64,000 nt of DNA from Wuchereria bancrofti (Eukaryota; Nematoda; Chromadorea; Rhabditida; Onchocercidae): contig SSBO01000012.1 of the NCBI GenBank assembly GCA_005281725.1, forward strand, positions 1,656,194-1,720,193, read 5' to 3'. The number at the start of each line of letters is the position of its first letter. Positions within the stretch are counted from its first letter, which is position 1. Below, piece after piece: positions 24,646 to 39,800 of this stretch. Both the position numbers and the translations under genes were made by a program. The notes beneath the pieces are model-generated. The model ran no database searches. It had not been told where the DNA came from and saw only the letters and a program-made list of their open reading frames with translations.

Positions 24646-27600
24646 TCAATCGGATCTTGCACCAGAAGTGAAACTCCTCCGTAATAATTCCCGGGACATT
24701 AAACCAACTTCCTGGAAAAATATCTTTTAATAAAGTTTTGTAGAGGAAAAATTATAAGCTATCATTGCAAGATTATTAAATCTAAGATTCAGATTGCAAA
24801 GTTTATTTTTCTTTTCTTCCATAAAAAATAACAGTAAATTTACCCGTTTAATTTTGCCTAAAACAGAAGCATTCTCTTGTGCCCTGCGAGAAAGATAAGG
24901 TAAAACTTTATCGATAGGTCCATAAGGTACATATTTGTACACAGAATAACCAGCATTCCCGAGCGAATATGAAATCTGGAATAATCAATGTTAGCAAAAT
25001 GTTATCAAATAATTCCAATCCATTGCTATAGCTCATTTTTCTTTCCACTGATAATTTGATTAGCTTTCAATATTAGCTTCTAAAAGCTCATTTTCGAGGT
25101 AGCAAAATATTTTTCATCTTAAAAAATATCCAAAAAGTTTAGAAATCTATTACTATCACCATATGATTTTGTAACAAGTTAGCATAGAGATTGGGCAAGA
25201 AAATAATTAATGTAATCTACCTGATCACACATTCCATAAAGTTGGGCAAAAGAGACAGTTTCACTTGAAGGTGATATATTAGCTTTACGCATCATCTCAA
25301 CCACATTTTTAGTGCTTTGCTCATTATGTGTTGCAGCCATTACCGATATACTTCCAGGACTTCGTTCCTGACTTTCTTTAATTATTCTTTCCATTACTTT
25401 TTTATACATTTCTGCAGTTGCCTAAAATAAAATAAACCATGCTGTAATTATAAATTGTGAAAAAAAAAAAAAAAAAAGTTTTTTTACCATCATTTTCATG
25501 ATTATATTTACTGCTAAATTTTGGATATTATTATAACTGTTTTTTTTCTTTTTTTTTAATTTTTTTTCTGTAATTTCAATTTTTTTACTTCAATATTTGG
25601 ATTCACTGGATCATCGTAATTTAAAGCAGCAGCACGTTTCCTTTCTTGTTCCATATATGCACCGCGAACAACTTTACATCCAAAATGAAAACCTTCTCGT
25701 TTAGCCAAATGCAAATCCAATTCAACATTTCTTAAGCAATTCTTCAAATATGCTTGATAAGTGCTAAAAACTACAGCGTTTTCTTTATTGTACCTGAAAT
25801 CAAATAAGTTGTATGGAATAATGAAATTTATAAATTTTTTACAATTTATACTATTTCATATATAGTTCAATAGTAATTTCACTAATTCTTTTTGTTTTTC
25901 TAAGATAAACTTTAGGATATGAAAACATAAAAACAGCTCATTTTAAATTTTTTTTTTCAAATTAGATTTGCTATTCATTATATAGATTAAAACGAAAAAA
26001 AAAAAAGAAGTGTGAATTAAATGATTGATAATTACAACTGTATCTGACTTCCTCATCATTGCCATTGCTAATCTCGAAATAGCTTCTTGAAAATAACTTT
26101 GTTCAGCATCAATCATTGTACGTAAATCATGCTTTTTTGCATATTCAATTGTTTTCACGATACGATCCATCATATTAACAGTCTGTAAAGAATCTCGAGT
26201 TTTAATTCAAAACTTTCATAATTCAATATTATCATCGTACATGTTGACTTAAACAAAAAAAAACTAATTATGGGTTCACTTCGCGAGATTCAGCTTCTGT
26301 TAAACAGTTCAATAATGGTTCCATCCTTTTTGTTTTGACATTGTACACCTGAAAAAAAGAAAATATAATTAAACTTACAATGCTCAATTTAAGTTTTTCA
26401 AATCAATTTGAAAAAAAAAAAAAAAACTATGAAATTCCTATGAAAAAACTATGAAAATGAAAATGAAAAAAAAAACAATGCAGATTCGTCTAGATATACC
26501 AGTATTGTTTCCCAATAATATCTTCCTTAAAAATAACGGATTCACATTTTGCCTATTTCTGGATTACTTATAAATAAGCAAAAAGATAACATTTCAAATT
26601 TCATACAGAATTTTAAAAATTGCGAAATTTGATTCCAAGAATAAACATCGGCTCCTCAACTACCTGAAATATCTGATCGAGCCGTTTATGTTCTTCGATT
26701 AGTTTACGCCAATCGTAAAAATCAACGAAGCCATTCTCGTCAAAATCTACTGTATCTAACCATTTTTGCATCATATCTTCGTCTATTTGAACACCGTGAT
26801 CCTAAATATTTTCAACTTTCTGTTCCACAATTTGCTTAAACTTTAAGTAAACTTAGGATTCCAAAGGAATTACAGGAAACAATCCTTGAGTGTTGCAAAT
26901 TTAAATGTTTGTTTTAAATATTGCGTATAAAAACAAAAGAAAAGAAACCTTAATTCTCTTCAAAAATTCTTCTTTTTTGATTTTATTAAGCAAAAGATCG
27001 TCCCAGGATGAGCCAATTAGTGTTTTGTAAAAATTATTCGATTGTGCTATTAATTCTGATAATTTCAAGAGTAATTGAGGCCTGAAATATGAGATGCAGT
27101 TCAAATAACACAAAAATTTATCCTAAAATGTATAGTCAAAAAAAAAAAAAAAATTCAGATGCATCATAAAATAATCAAAATAGTTGATTCCTATACTCCA
27201 CAACTTCAATGAATTAGACTAAACAAATACAAAACCTTCCAAGAGCCGTTAATTTGATACAGTTAATTCCCCAACTGCCGATTGCCGAAGTTATTGCATC
27301 TACGCTAGCACAAAAGATGTCACAATTCTTATCGCATTGGACTTCACTTTCGTAAAAGTAAGTTCTGAAATGTGTAAATTATATATTATTAGAAAAATGG
27401 CAATTATATCAGTATAATGAATAAAAAATTCAGTTTGGTGATCTTGAAGTACGAAGACTTTCTTTTTGAAAACTGCAAACTAAGAAATCTTTATCCTAAA
27501 TTTTGCGGAATTCTTTGAAAAAAAAACATCAACAGAATGGCTTAAAATGATAACTTTATGATACATGATAGAGAAAAATTAAATTGTACTCTACCATATA

Positions 27601-29503
27601 TTGTAGGAGTTTTATTAGGAGTAGGGAAATTTCATTCCATAGATCAAAAAGAGATTAAATTCATTAAATTCACGATTAAAAGTTGAACAGTAAAAAAAAA
27701 ATATCTTATTCCAATTTTAAAGAAAAATTTAAAATCAACCTTGCGCTAACAACGTCTTTACGGCGATCACCAAATTCTTTGTGGACCGTATAACGCTGTA
27801 GTGTTTTTTCTACCGTTGCTTTGTCAACAACAATTCCTACCGGCTAGAATTAAAACTTACAGTAAAATTTCAAATTAGTGGAGGTTAAAACACACTTCAA
27901 CGAAATGACATTTTTGGGATTTTTATTTTATTTATTTTTATTATAATTATTATATATCAAATCTTTATTAAATAGAATTGTTGACTGGTAGAAATATAAA
28001 TGTAAACATAAAAACACACAAACATATGAATAAATGAGAAGAAACAGATAATTAACAGTGTTTAAAATTTGTAAATATAGCGAAAATTTAAACTAATTTT
28101 CCACCCTTTAATTAAGTTGTTAAAAATCAAACCTCAATTTTGGCTTCACCTCCGACTATTCCTTCTACCGCTTTCTTTTCAGCTTCATCCGAAGAAATAT
28201 CTGCCTCAACGCAATAATCCAAAATTGATTTCACTCCACAACTCTTCAGTCTTTTCATTGTCTGTTGCACCTTTAACAATAAATTTTCAAACTAATATTT
28301 CGCAATTTTGAATTTAAAATATCATAAAATTAGTTACTAATTTAAACAGATTCGGAAAAAAGATTTATGAAATGCCCAAAATTACTAATCAAAATTTCGT
28401 TTTAAAAAGAAACCTTGAAAAAAATTATTTGGTAAATATATTTTAAAGTACAGATAACTATCAATATACTTCTCTCTTTCCTACTCGTCAATTTCGCCAT
28501 TTCTTTTTTTTTTTTTTTTTTAAATTCCAAAAAGGGCAATATTAAGACTGATGTGATAAACATGAAAAAGGGACTCTTTCCATCTGTTCCATACATTAAT
28601 TTTTCACAATATTTCTATATGTTAATTAAATACTGCATTGATTTTTGCATTTTTGTGCTTTAATTTTTGTTAAATTAAACTAGAAAGTGTACGATAATCA
28701 GTATAACTTACCTCATAAATCGTTTCACCGCCAACAAATTGTCCGAAAAACGTTGATTTTAGAAGTTTCGCATATAATTTTTCACCAAATATTTTTTTTA
28801 ATCCAACTAATAGCAATTCCTCCTTCGCTCTTAATGTTTTCACCGTACAAAGTGGAAGTACAATAAGACCACGTAAAAGTTCGCTTGTTCTTTTACCCTA
28901 TAAAAAGGTATGAATATAATTTCAAACTTTTATATCTTAATAATATAAATTGAAAAAAAAAAAAAACAACTGCATGAGAAAAAATCTCGCTCGTTTACAT
29001 ATTAGTGCCCCATTATTATAATACTCATTTAATGTAACATTTAATTTCATTTATAAAATATTTGAAGAGAAAGACGGAGAGAGAGAGAGAGAGAGAGGGA
29101 AAAAAAAAAGAAAGAACGAATTACTTTAAAAGCAGTTTTTGTGCTTTTGAAGTCTAAATCCAGCTTATTGTAACATTCTTTGATTTCATCAATATTTACG
29201 GCCGTTGATGCTTGTGATGATGATACTTCTGATGATGCCATGCTGCAAAATAATTCATTTGCAACAAATTAGCGAACAATTGTTACGTAATTTAACATAA
29301 ATAAAAGAAAACCAAAGAAATTTATGATCAATAAAAGTCAAAAAAACTATTCGAAATTATAATACTATCGCTTTTTATCGCTTAAGGAATAAATAAAATT
29401 TCGCAAAAAAAAAGAAGAAAACGTACCGATATGATAGATGCGCCAATAATCTAAAATTTGACACTGAGGTAAAATTATTTAAACGTAGTAGTATTGCCGG
29501 CAT
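24646..29503 (-). CDS. PRODH: Proline dehydrogenase, mitochondrial, with EF-hand-like loop
   Basis: Fourteen exons, 5' to 3': 29503-29427, 29242-29125, 28897-28712, 28270-28133, 27843-27740, 27364-27236, 27081-26949, 26801-26664, 26348-26280, 26182-26049, 25793-25589, 25421-25221, 24975-24844, 24711-24646; 609 aa (human about 600). The FAD enzyme oxidises proline to pyrroline-5-carboxylate and feeds electrons to ubiquinone at the inner membrane. The N-terminus ([20 protein letters not shown]) is a typical presequence. Catalytic-barrel blocks are intact: [57 protein letters not shown] and [19 protein letters not shown], including the substrate-binding Arg pair. Residues 314-325 form an EF-hand-type loop ([12 protein letters not shown]). 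Confidence 0.96.
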
Positions 29504-30282
29504 TCTCTTCTCCTTTTTCTTTTTTATTTCTTTTTTTTTATTCCACAAAATAATAGAAGAATGCGATCAGTGAGATAAAATTTTAATGATTAATATATTT
29601 CAGCTATTTCTACAGCAAATAATCTGAAAATTTTTTAATAATTTATTAAATTTTCCTTTTTTTTAAGACAAAATTTTCAAATAGCATAAATTTTTATGAC
29701 TAAATGATATAAAGAATATTGTTATATTCGCTCTTTCTTTTTATATTATACAAACTTTTGAAATATCATAAAAATTCAATTAATTTAACAATAACGTCTA
29801 TTGAGATGAAATGCAACATAATCATCATAATTTATGGATAAGACAATAAAATTGAATAAATAAATAATTGAAATTATTATCATTTAATGAAGAAAATTAA
29901 ATATGATAAAATGTTTTATTTCAACAATTAGCAGAAATTGTAACTCTATTAATTGTTATCATTTGATACAAAAACAATAAAAAAAAAAAAGAAGGAAAAA
30001 AAGGGGAAGAAAGAAAACAACTGCTATTATACTTGTTACATTAATACAAAAAATTTTATTTAATTAAAGTTTTTTTTAAAAATTGAAAAAAAAAATTTCT
30101 TTCCGTTTTTTCTTATTTTGACTTTACCAGTCCAATTATCATCATCATTCGTCAACCCATGTGATACATTCTAGCAGGCGCCAATAGTTTCTATCTGTCT
30201 AGACACACATAGGCCACGCAAACACCTCTCCGCATTTAATCTTATGCTAGAATGAAATAAACAATTGCAACTACGCGGACAC

Positions 30283-30361
30283 ACGCATACACACACACAT
30301 ACATACATACATACATACACACATATATAGATACACGCACAGAGACACGCAGACACACACA
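30283..30361. repeat. CA/CATA microsatellite
   Basis: A mixed (CA)n, (CATA)n and CAGA repeat of about 80 bases. It is complementary in sense to the TG-rich tract 150 bases further on. Confidence 0.85.
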
Positions 30362-30510
30362 CAGTTTTGTAAGAGTTTTTTTCTACCTTTCCGATTGTAG
30401 TAGTAAGAAGTAATCAGTGAAAGAAGCATCACGTGATTGTGTCATTTGTCCTATCCTTCAAATTTTTATTTCATCTGCGTCCTTTTCTTTCTGTATATAC
30501 CTATGCTACC

Positions 30511-30630
30511 TGCATGTGTGTGTGTATCTGTGTGTGTGTATGTGTGTGTACGTGTGTGTGTGTGCGTGTGTGTACGTGTATGTACGTGCATGTGCGTGTG
30601 TGTACGTGTGTGTATGTACGTGTGTGTGTA
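30511..30630. repeat. TG/TGTA microsatellite
   Basis: About 120 bases of TG repeats with regular ACG and ATG interruptions (GTGTGTACGTG-like units). Together with the upstream CA tract it forms a long imperfect inverted repeat. Confidence 0.85.
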
Positions 30631-30644
30631 GTATGTGTATAAAA

Positions 30645-30870
30645 GTATAATAAATATACGCGTATATTGGTGTAACACGTGTATATGGGTATAATACGTG
30701 TTTACGGTTATAGTACATGTACAGAAATATACGTGTATGGGGGTATAACACGTTAATACGTGTATATGGGCATAATACATGTATATTAATATAATACGTG
30801 TTTATTGGTATAGTGCGTGTATATAGTGTATATAAAGGTAGATAAGTTGTGTATATAACGTATAAATATG
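30645..30870. repeat. Minisatellite with ACGTGTATATGGGTATAAT-like units
   Basis: About nine diverged copies of a roughly 19-25 base unit (ACGTGT, TATGGGTATA, AATACGTGTT) follow the TG tract directly. They probably expanded from it. Confidence 0.65.
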
Positions 30871-32717
30871 TATGATGCTTTTATGCATATTTAACTACCG
30901 CTTCTAGAAAAAAGAAAATGATAATTGTGATTGAGAGAGCATGATTGTGTGTATATATTTACATCCGTTGCAGATGTTTTCTCTTTATATCGATAACTAA
31001 ATAAATCAACTAAACTATTTATCAATTATTACTGATAAGCGATGATAAAAAGAATGCTACGAAAATTTATGATGATATACATACCAAATAATTGTTAAAG
31101 CTATCAAATAAATAATGATAACTAAAAGAACTTTTATATAATTGAATCGAATTTAAGAAAAAAAAATCTGAAAAAAAAAATTTAAGTTCAAAACTTTTAG
31201 CATTTTGATGAATATTCTATTGTTTTTTTTTTCTTTTTTTTTGTTTGCTGTACCTCTTGAGATTTCATTTTGATAATTTGAAAAATTCTCAATGATAATG
31301 TCATGAGACATAGATATTTACAGTCTATAGTGAACTTTTTTTTGCTGGGAAATGAAATTTAGCACAAATCAATGTTCGCAAAATTTGAAAAATTGAATTG
31401 TTTCAATTTATTTCGAAAGAGGAAAGAATGAAAAAAAAAAATTCGAATGCCGGAAATGAAACTTTTTTTTCCTTTTCTAGACTCAAATTTTTTCAGTTGC
31501 AGAAGAAGTTTTTAATTTGTCAAATTCGAAATGACTAAATTCGAAATGAAATTTCAATTTTGGCAGAAAAATGCAACAAAATAATTCGCTTGCCATCTAT
31601 CTCACTTGCGATTTAAACCAGAATCAGCTTATATGCATTCTATAACATTTAACACACAGATAATATAACTTACATCAATTTTTATACAATTATCCATTTA
31701 TCATCTTTAAAATTTCAAATTTTCACATTTCAAATAGCAATAGAAATAGCAACAATTACAAAATTTCACTTCCAAATTTCATAAAACATTTTATGCTATA
31801 TATTAAACATTATTAAATTAAAAAAAATGATTTCTAATTTTTGTTTTAAATGAACAAAAAAATTAATATAGTTAAATATTATTTTATTACCTCGATTAAA
31901 GTTAAAATTATCTATCTTAAACTTTACTATATAATGACAATATAAAATAATATCTAATAATTTGGACATTATCAATAAACATCGTTTATTAATCATGCAA
32001 AATTAAGTTCATTGAAAGTTTTCGAAAATTCTTTGACTGTAATTCATTTTACATATAAACTGAAATATAACTTTTATCAATGTAGCTAATCCTAAAATGA
32101 CAAATGTCACATTCTACAACAATAGGAAACACATCATTTGCATTCATTTCGTTAAATCCTTCCGAAATCATTTAACTTAAACTATTTATTCTCACAATTT
32201 CATTTAGTCATTATCAATTTAAATGTCCACAATGCACATTCATTCCCATACAAGTAAATAAATAAATTAAATAAGTAAATAAACATGTATGTATAGGTAT
32301 ATGGAGACAGACAGACAGACGGACAGACAACGCACACACAGACACACACACACATACATACACAAACATATATGTAAACGACCAAGATACAGGGGAGTGA
32401 TCGATTTGAGTATTGATCTGTTGAACAATTTCATTTCATTGGTATATGTGAAATTTTTCACTCACAAATGTTTCTAATGGTATACCTTTTTGCTCCTTTA
32501 TAATTAAATTTTTTTTTTTTGAAATATGAATTGGATTTTTACACTATTTTTTTGGCAAAATCAGTCTAATTAAAATTGAATTTAAATAATTTAAGTTTTG
32601 GCACTTTTTTTTCATTTTTGTTAAAAATTAATTTATAATTTGATTGATTGCTTCTTTCTTTCTCTTTTTTTTTCTCTCAATCTTCTCAAAATCTGAATGC
32701 TAATTTTGTAGCGTTGA

Positions 32718-35609
<2,892 letters not shown>

Positions 35610-36823
35610 TTTTAATTTCTCATTTCTTTCATAATTTGTTTATGAATTTTTGTTAGAAAAATATTTTGGAATTTTACTCAAATTCAAAATTAATAAGAAA
35701 AAAATTCCTTTTTTCTTCATTAATCAAAAAGTTTTTTAAAAATCTAAATTATATTTCGTTATTATAAATTGCAAAAATATTATAAGTTTATGCATTTTTG
35801 TAAGAAGAAGAAAAATTTTAGATGTATTTTTTAAGATGTATTCATTTATGTATAATGTTCACATTTCAATTTAAATGTTAAAATTTCATGATGACATTTT
35901 GAAGAGTTTTCATAAATGAATGAAAATTATAATATTATAATTGATAAAATATAATGCTGGTTTACTTGTATATCCTAGTCGCTGTGTCATATTTAGAATA
36001 AAATTTAGAAATTTCAGTTTATATATGATAAATGCTAGCGAAATTAAACATTTTAGGTGTTTGATTTCTTAAGTGTTATTGATATATTCGTTGAATTGTA
36101 TTTGTTTTAATTAAAAGTTTCTTTAAAAAAAAAGAAATTATTTGTAGGTATTTATCCTTCGATATTATTATAGCTGTCGTTGTTTATTTTTTTGTCTTTC
36201 ATCTTTTTTCTTTTCTTTTAAATCAATCGAATCGCATACTTTTTCCATTTATACAAATTTCTGTTTATTATATTTATATAAATAATCCATAGTACTATTA
36301 ATAAAAGAGGAAAAAAAATATTGAATTTTGATTTTGATAGTAATATGTTTTGAATAATATCTCAAACGTTCGAGCGAAAAATTTTATTCATTGTCGAAAC
36401 ATTAATTTATTAATAACAGGATTTTTATTTGTTTAAAAAGGGGAAAAAATTGTAATTACTATTACAGTGGTTAAAATATATACAGTAAGAAATTTCGTTA
36501 ATTATATTTCATTTTTGCTCGTTGAACAGTTCGGATTAGAATCATTCATATTTCCACTATCGTAGAATAACTGCAATAATCATTTAGAAATATTTCAGTA
36601 GTTTTAGAAATTAATTTGCTTCAATTAAACATCTAAATTTTACGCAACAAATTACAGCATCTAAATTGAAATGATGTTAGAAGTGAAAGTAGTCGAATTA
36701 TCATTAATCATTCATTTGAAAATTTCCGGCGGTAAATTTCTTTCATAAGATCCAAAACTTTAAATTATAAATTATTGTACTATTAAATGATTTATTGTCG
36801 TATATAATTTTATATTAACAAAT
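35610..36823. other. 3' flanks of convergent MKK and ABCD genes
   Basis: AT-rich region between two convergent genes, expected to hold both 3' UTRs. No other gene was seen. Confidence 0.45.
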
Positions 36824-39800
36824 TCATTTCACAGAGAAAGGGTATGTTACCTCATTTTTATTCATATCACTATTGGATGATAGTAAAATTTTGGAATCCA
36901 TCGGACATAACTGATATCTTCCTTGCCCATCATATTGTAAAACATGAGTGTGAAATCGCCTAAAATTGAATATTTATTCAAAATGATTTGTAAATTTTAA
37001 ACTAAGACTTTCCTTTCTTTTTTTTTTCCTAATAAAAATACATCTACAAAAATTTAGCTTTTTTCTTTTTTTGAAATAAAAATTTTTTCACTTTTAGCTT
37101 CATAAATATAAATTATGGATTTAGTAAATTTATATAGCATAGAAAATTTTAATTAGAAAGTTGAAAATTTCTCAATGAATTAAAATAAAAGGAAAAAAAA
37201 TGCTGAATTACTAGCATTATTTTACCAAAGACTTGGTCGATGTGATATAGAGAGAAGCGTAAAGCCGGCATCTTTCATTGCTTGATAAATTAATGCTTCA
37301 ATATCAATTGATATTGCACTGGTGCATTCATCAAGTAGAGCATATTTTGGTTGATGATAAAAAATTCTTGCTAAGCCTAATCGTTGCTTCTCACCGCCTG
37401 ATAAGATATCAATCCATTCACGTTCACTTTCAAAACCTATAATTTTTCATTTCATTTTAAGGTATTGAAGAAAAAAATTTTTTTTATAATTCTTAAAATT
37501 TAAGAAAAAGAGAAAAAACTTAATTTCCTGTTTTTCTTTTTTTGTTTTTTGGTCGTTTACTATTAAAGTTTTTTTTTTTTTTTTATACTTTTATTGCCTT
37601 TTATAAGATTATTTAAATTACAAACCTCCTTCACGCTCAACAATTTCACTCAAATGTACCGTTTTTAAAATTTCCATCAAACCATTATCAGTGATACTTT
37701 TTCTCTGCATATCGGCCAAAGTATCCGGATAAATGATCTGTCATTTTATTTACTTTGTAAAAGCAAAAATATATTGGTAATGAAGTACAGTAGTAGTAAG
37801 AGTTTAAGTAAAATGATAAATAATAAGCGATGAAAGGTAAACAATGTAATAAATATTGGAAATTAATTTTTCACTATTTTTGATATTAGTAATGTAGGAT
37901 AAAAAAAAAAAAAAACAGATCAAAGATTGAAATATATAATCAGTGGATAAAATCATATTAATTAATAAAATCAACATTTAACTAATTAAATTGTTTCTTT
38001 CATCATCATCTTCACAACCTTTTTTTTTTTTTTATGATTGAAATAAATAGATGAAATAAAGATTCTTATTTATGCTATAATGTATAAATATTATTTACTA
38101 ACCTGTTCTCTTAAATTTCCAAATGTCATATACGGTCGTTGTGGTAAATAATACATTTCTGTTTTCGGTGGTAATTCCAATCGTCCACGATATATTGGCC
38201 ATAAACCACCAAGAATTCGAAATAATGAACTTTTACCACAACCATTTGGACCAGTAATGAATAAATGCATACCATCATGAATCTGTCAGTCATATATGAT
38301 ATTAAGAAAAAAAAATGTTAAATTTATAATTTTGTAAAAATTTTTGAATTTATAAAAAATATAGTCAAATCTTTTATTATTCTCTTCTCCCACTTTCTTT
38401 CCTTCTTTTCTTTTCCTTTCTCTCTCTCCCTCTCTTCATTTTTTGCTCATTCAGCAACAATATCAATTTTTTCAAACGTTCATTTTTCGTAAGATAAGCA
38501 TAAACCAAAATGAAATTGCATATTTTAATTGTTTTGAATTTCCAGTTAGAAAATTTAATTAAATGAAAATTTCTCCTTCTTATCATCATTTATAAATATC
38601 TTATCGCTTTTCCGGAAAAATTTTACGTGCATATTATTAGTCTAATTGCTCCACCGAAAAATTTTTAAATGCATATTAGCATAACAAATTGATCATTTTA
38701 TTCTCTAAAGTAAATAGCCAAAGAGATTGGAAAATTAAAGAGTGAAATATGAATGCTTCAAATTCTCTTATTCTTTGCAATCAAACAAATGAAATTTTTA
38801 AATTATTTAGTTAAATTACGAAAGTATGTAATTTGCCAGAGGAGCGTTTAAATTGAAATATTTCCCACAAACCTCGATGTTAAAATTGTTGACAATGACA
38901 TTACCAGTTGGAGTAACAATTGGTATATTACATAATCTAACAATGCCATTTGTTTGAAGAATTTGGCCTATAAAATTTTAAAACGTTTTATTAGAGAAAT
39001 AAAATAATTTAACGATTAGAAATTAATAGTCTATGATTTTTTGTAATATTATTGTTTTTTTTTTTCTGCGAGATTTTAGATTAGATTTTAAGCGATAATT
39101 TCAATTTTATAAATTAGTTGCCTCGTATTTCATGTGAATCAAACTGTTCCATCTCATTATCATTCATATTTTCTAAACTTCTTTTTCGAATAAATTTTTG
39201 TTGTTTCATGTCCTCAAAAACTTTGAACATATGATAAACACGTGATGCATATCCAGCTAGTTCTATCACCTAAAAGTAAATAATATAAATTTTAGAATAA
39301 ACAATGAATTTGCTATAATAAAAACTGTGTAAAATTATAAAATCTGTCGTCAGGACAAAAAAAAAAAAGGAAGATATCATGTAAATATTTTTCAAATAAC
39401 TTTTTTATTTGTAACATTTCTTCAAACATAGTCAAATGAATCTTCAAAATTGGTAAAATGATTATTTATGTTATTTGCATATTAAAAAAAGTAAAAATTT
39501 GAACTTATCAAAAAAACCTCTTTATGGGAAATCATTAATTTTTCCGCAGCCCCTGCTACAACATTCATCAAATTTTTTGCAGTCATAAAATTTCCTGTAC
39601 GATCGCCCACTTTTATTCCAGCTGAAATTTTAAAGATAAAATGAAAAATAATAATCATAATAATATAAATAATCTTATTGTAAAATTACATTGTAATTAA
39701 CACTGTATATTATCATACGAAATATTTTTTTTTTTTAAAGTATTACTATTTTAATAAATTTATTGATGCATAATAATTGATAAAACTTACATAATGTTTT

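Larger units (their letters stand above)
29504..32717. other. Intergenic region rich in microsatellites
   Basis: This is the region between divergent PRODH and the MAP kinase kinase. It holds a CA-rich tract, a TG-rich tract, an ACGTGT minisatellite (separate entries), a GACA/CA stretch near 32309-32360 and plain AT-rich DNA. Open frames over the repeats translate to Cys-Val or His-Thr runs and are artefacts. No gene was seen. Confidence 0.6.

Noticed and set aside
30417..30780. Cys/Val-rich and His/Thr-rich open frames on both strands
   Set aside because: They are direct translations of the TG/CA repeat and appear in every frame.
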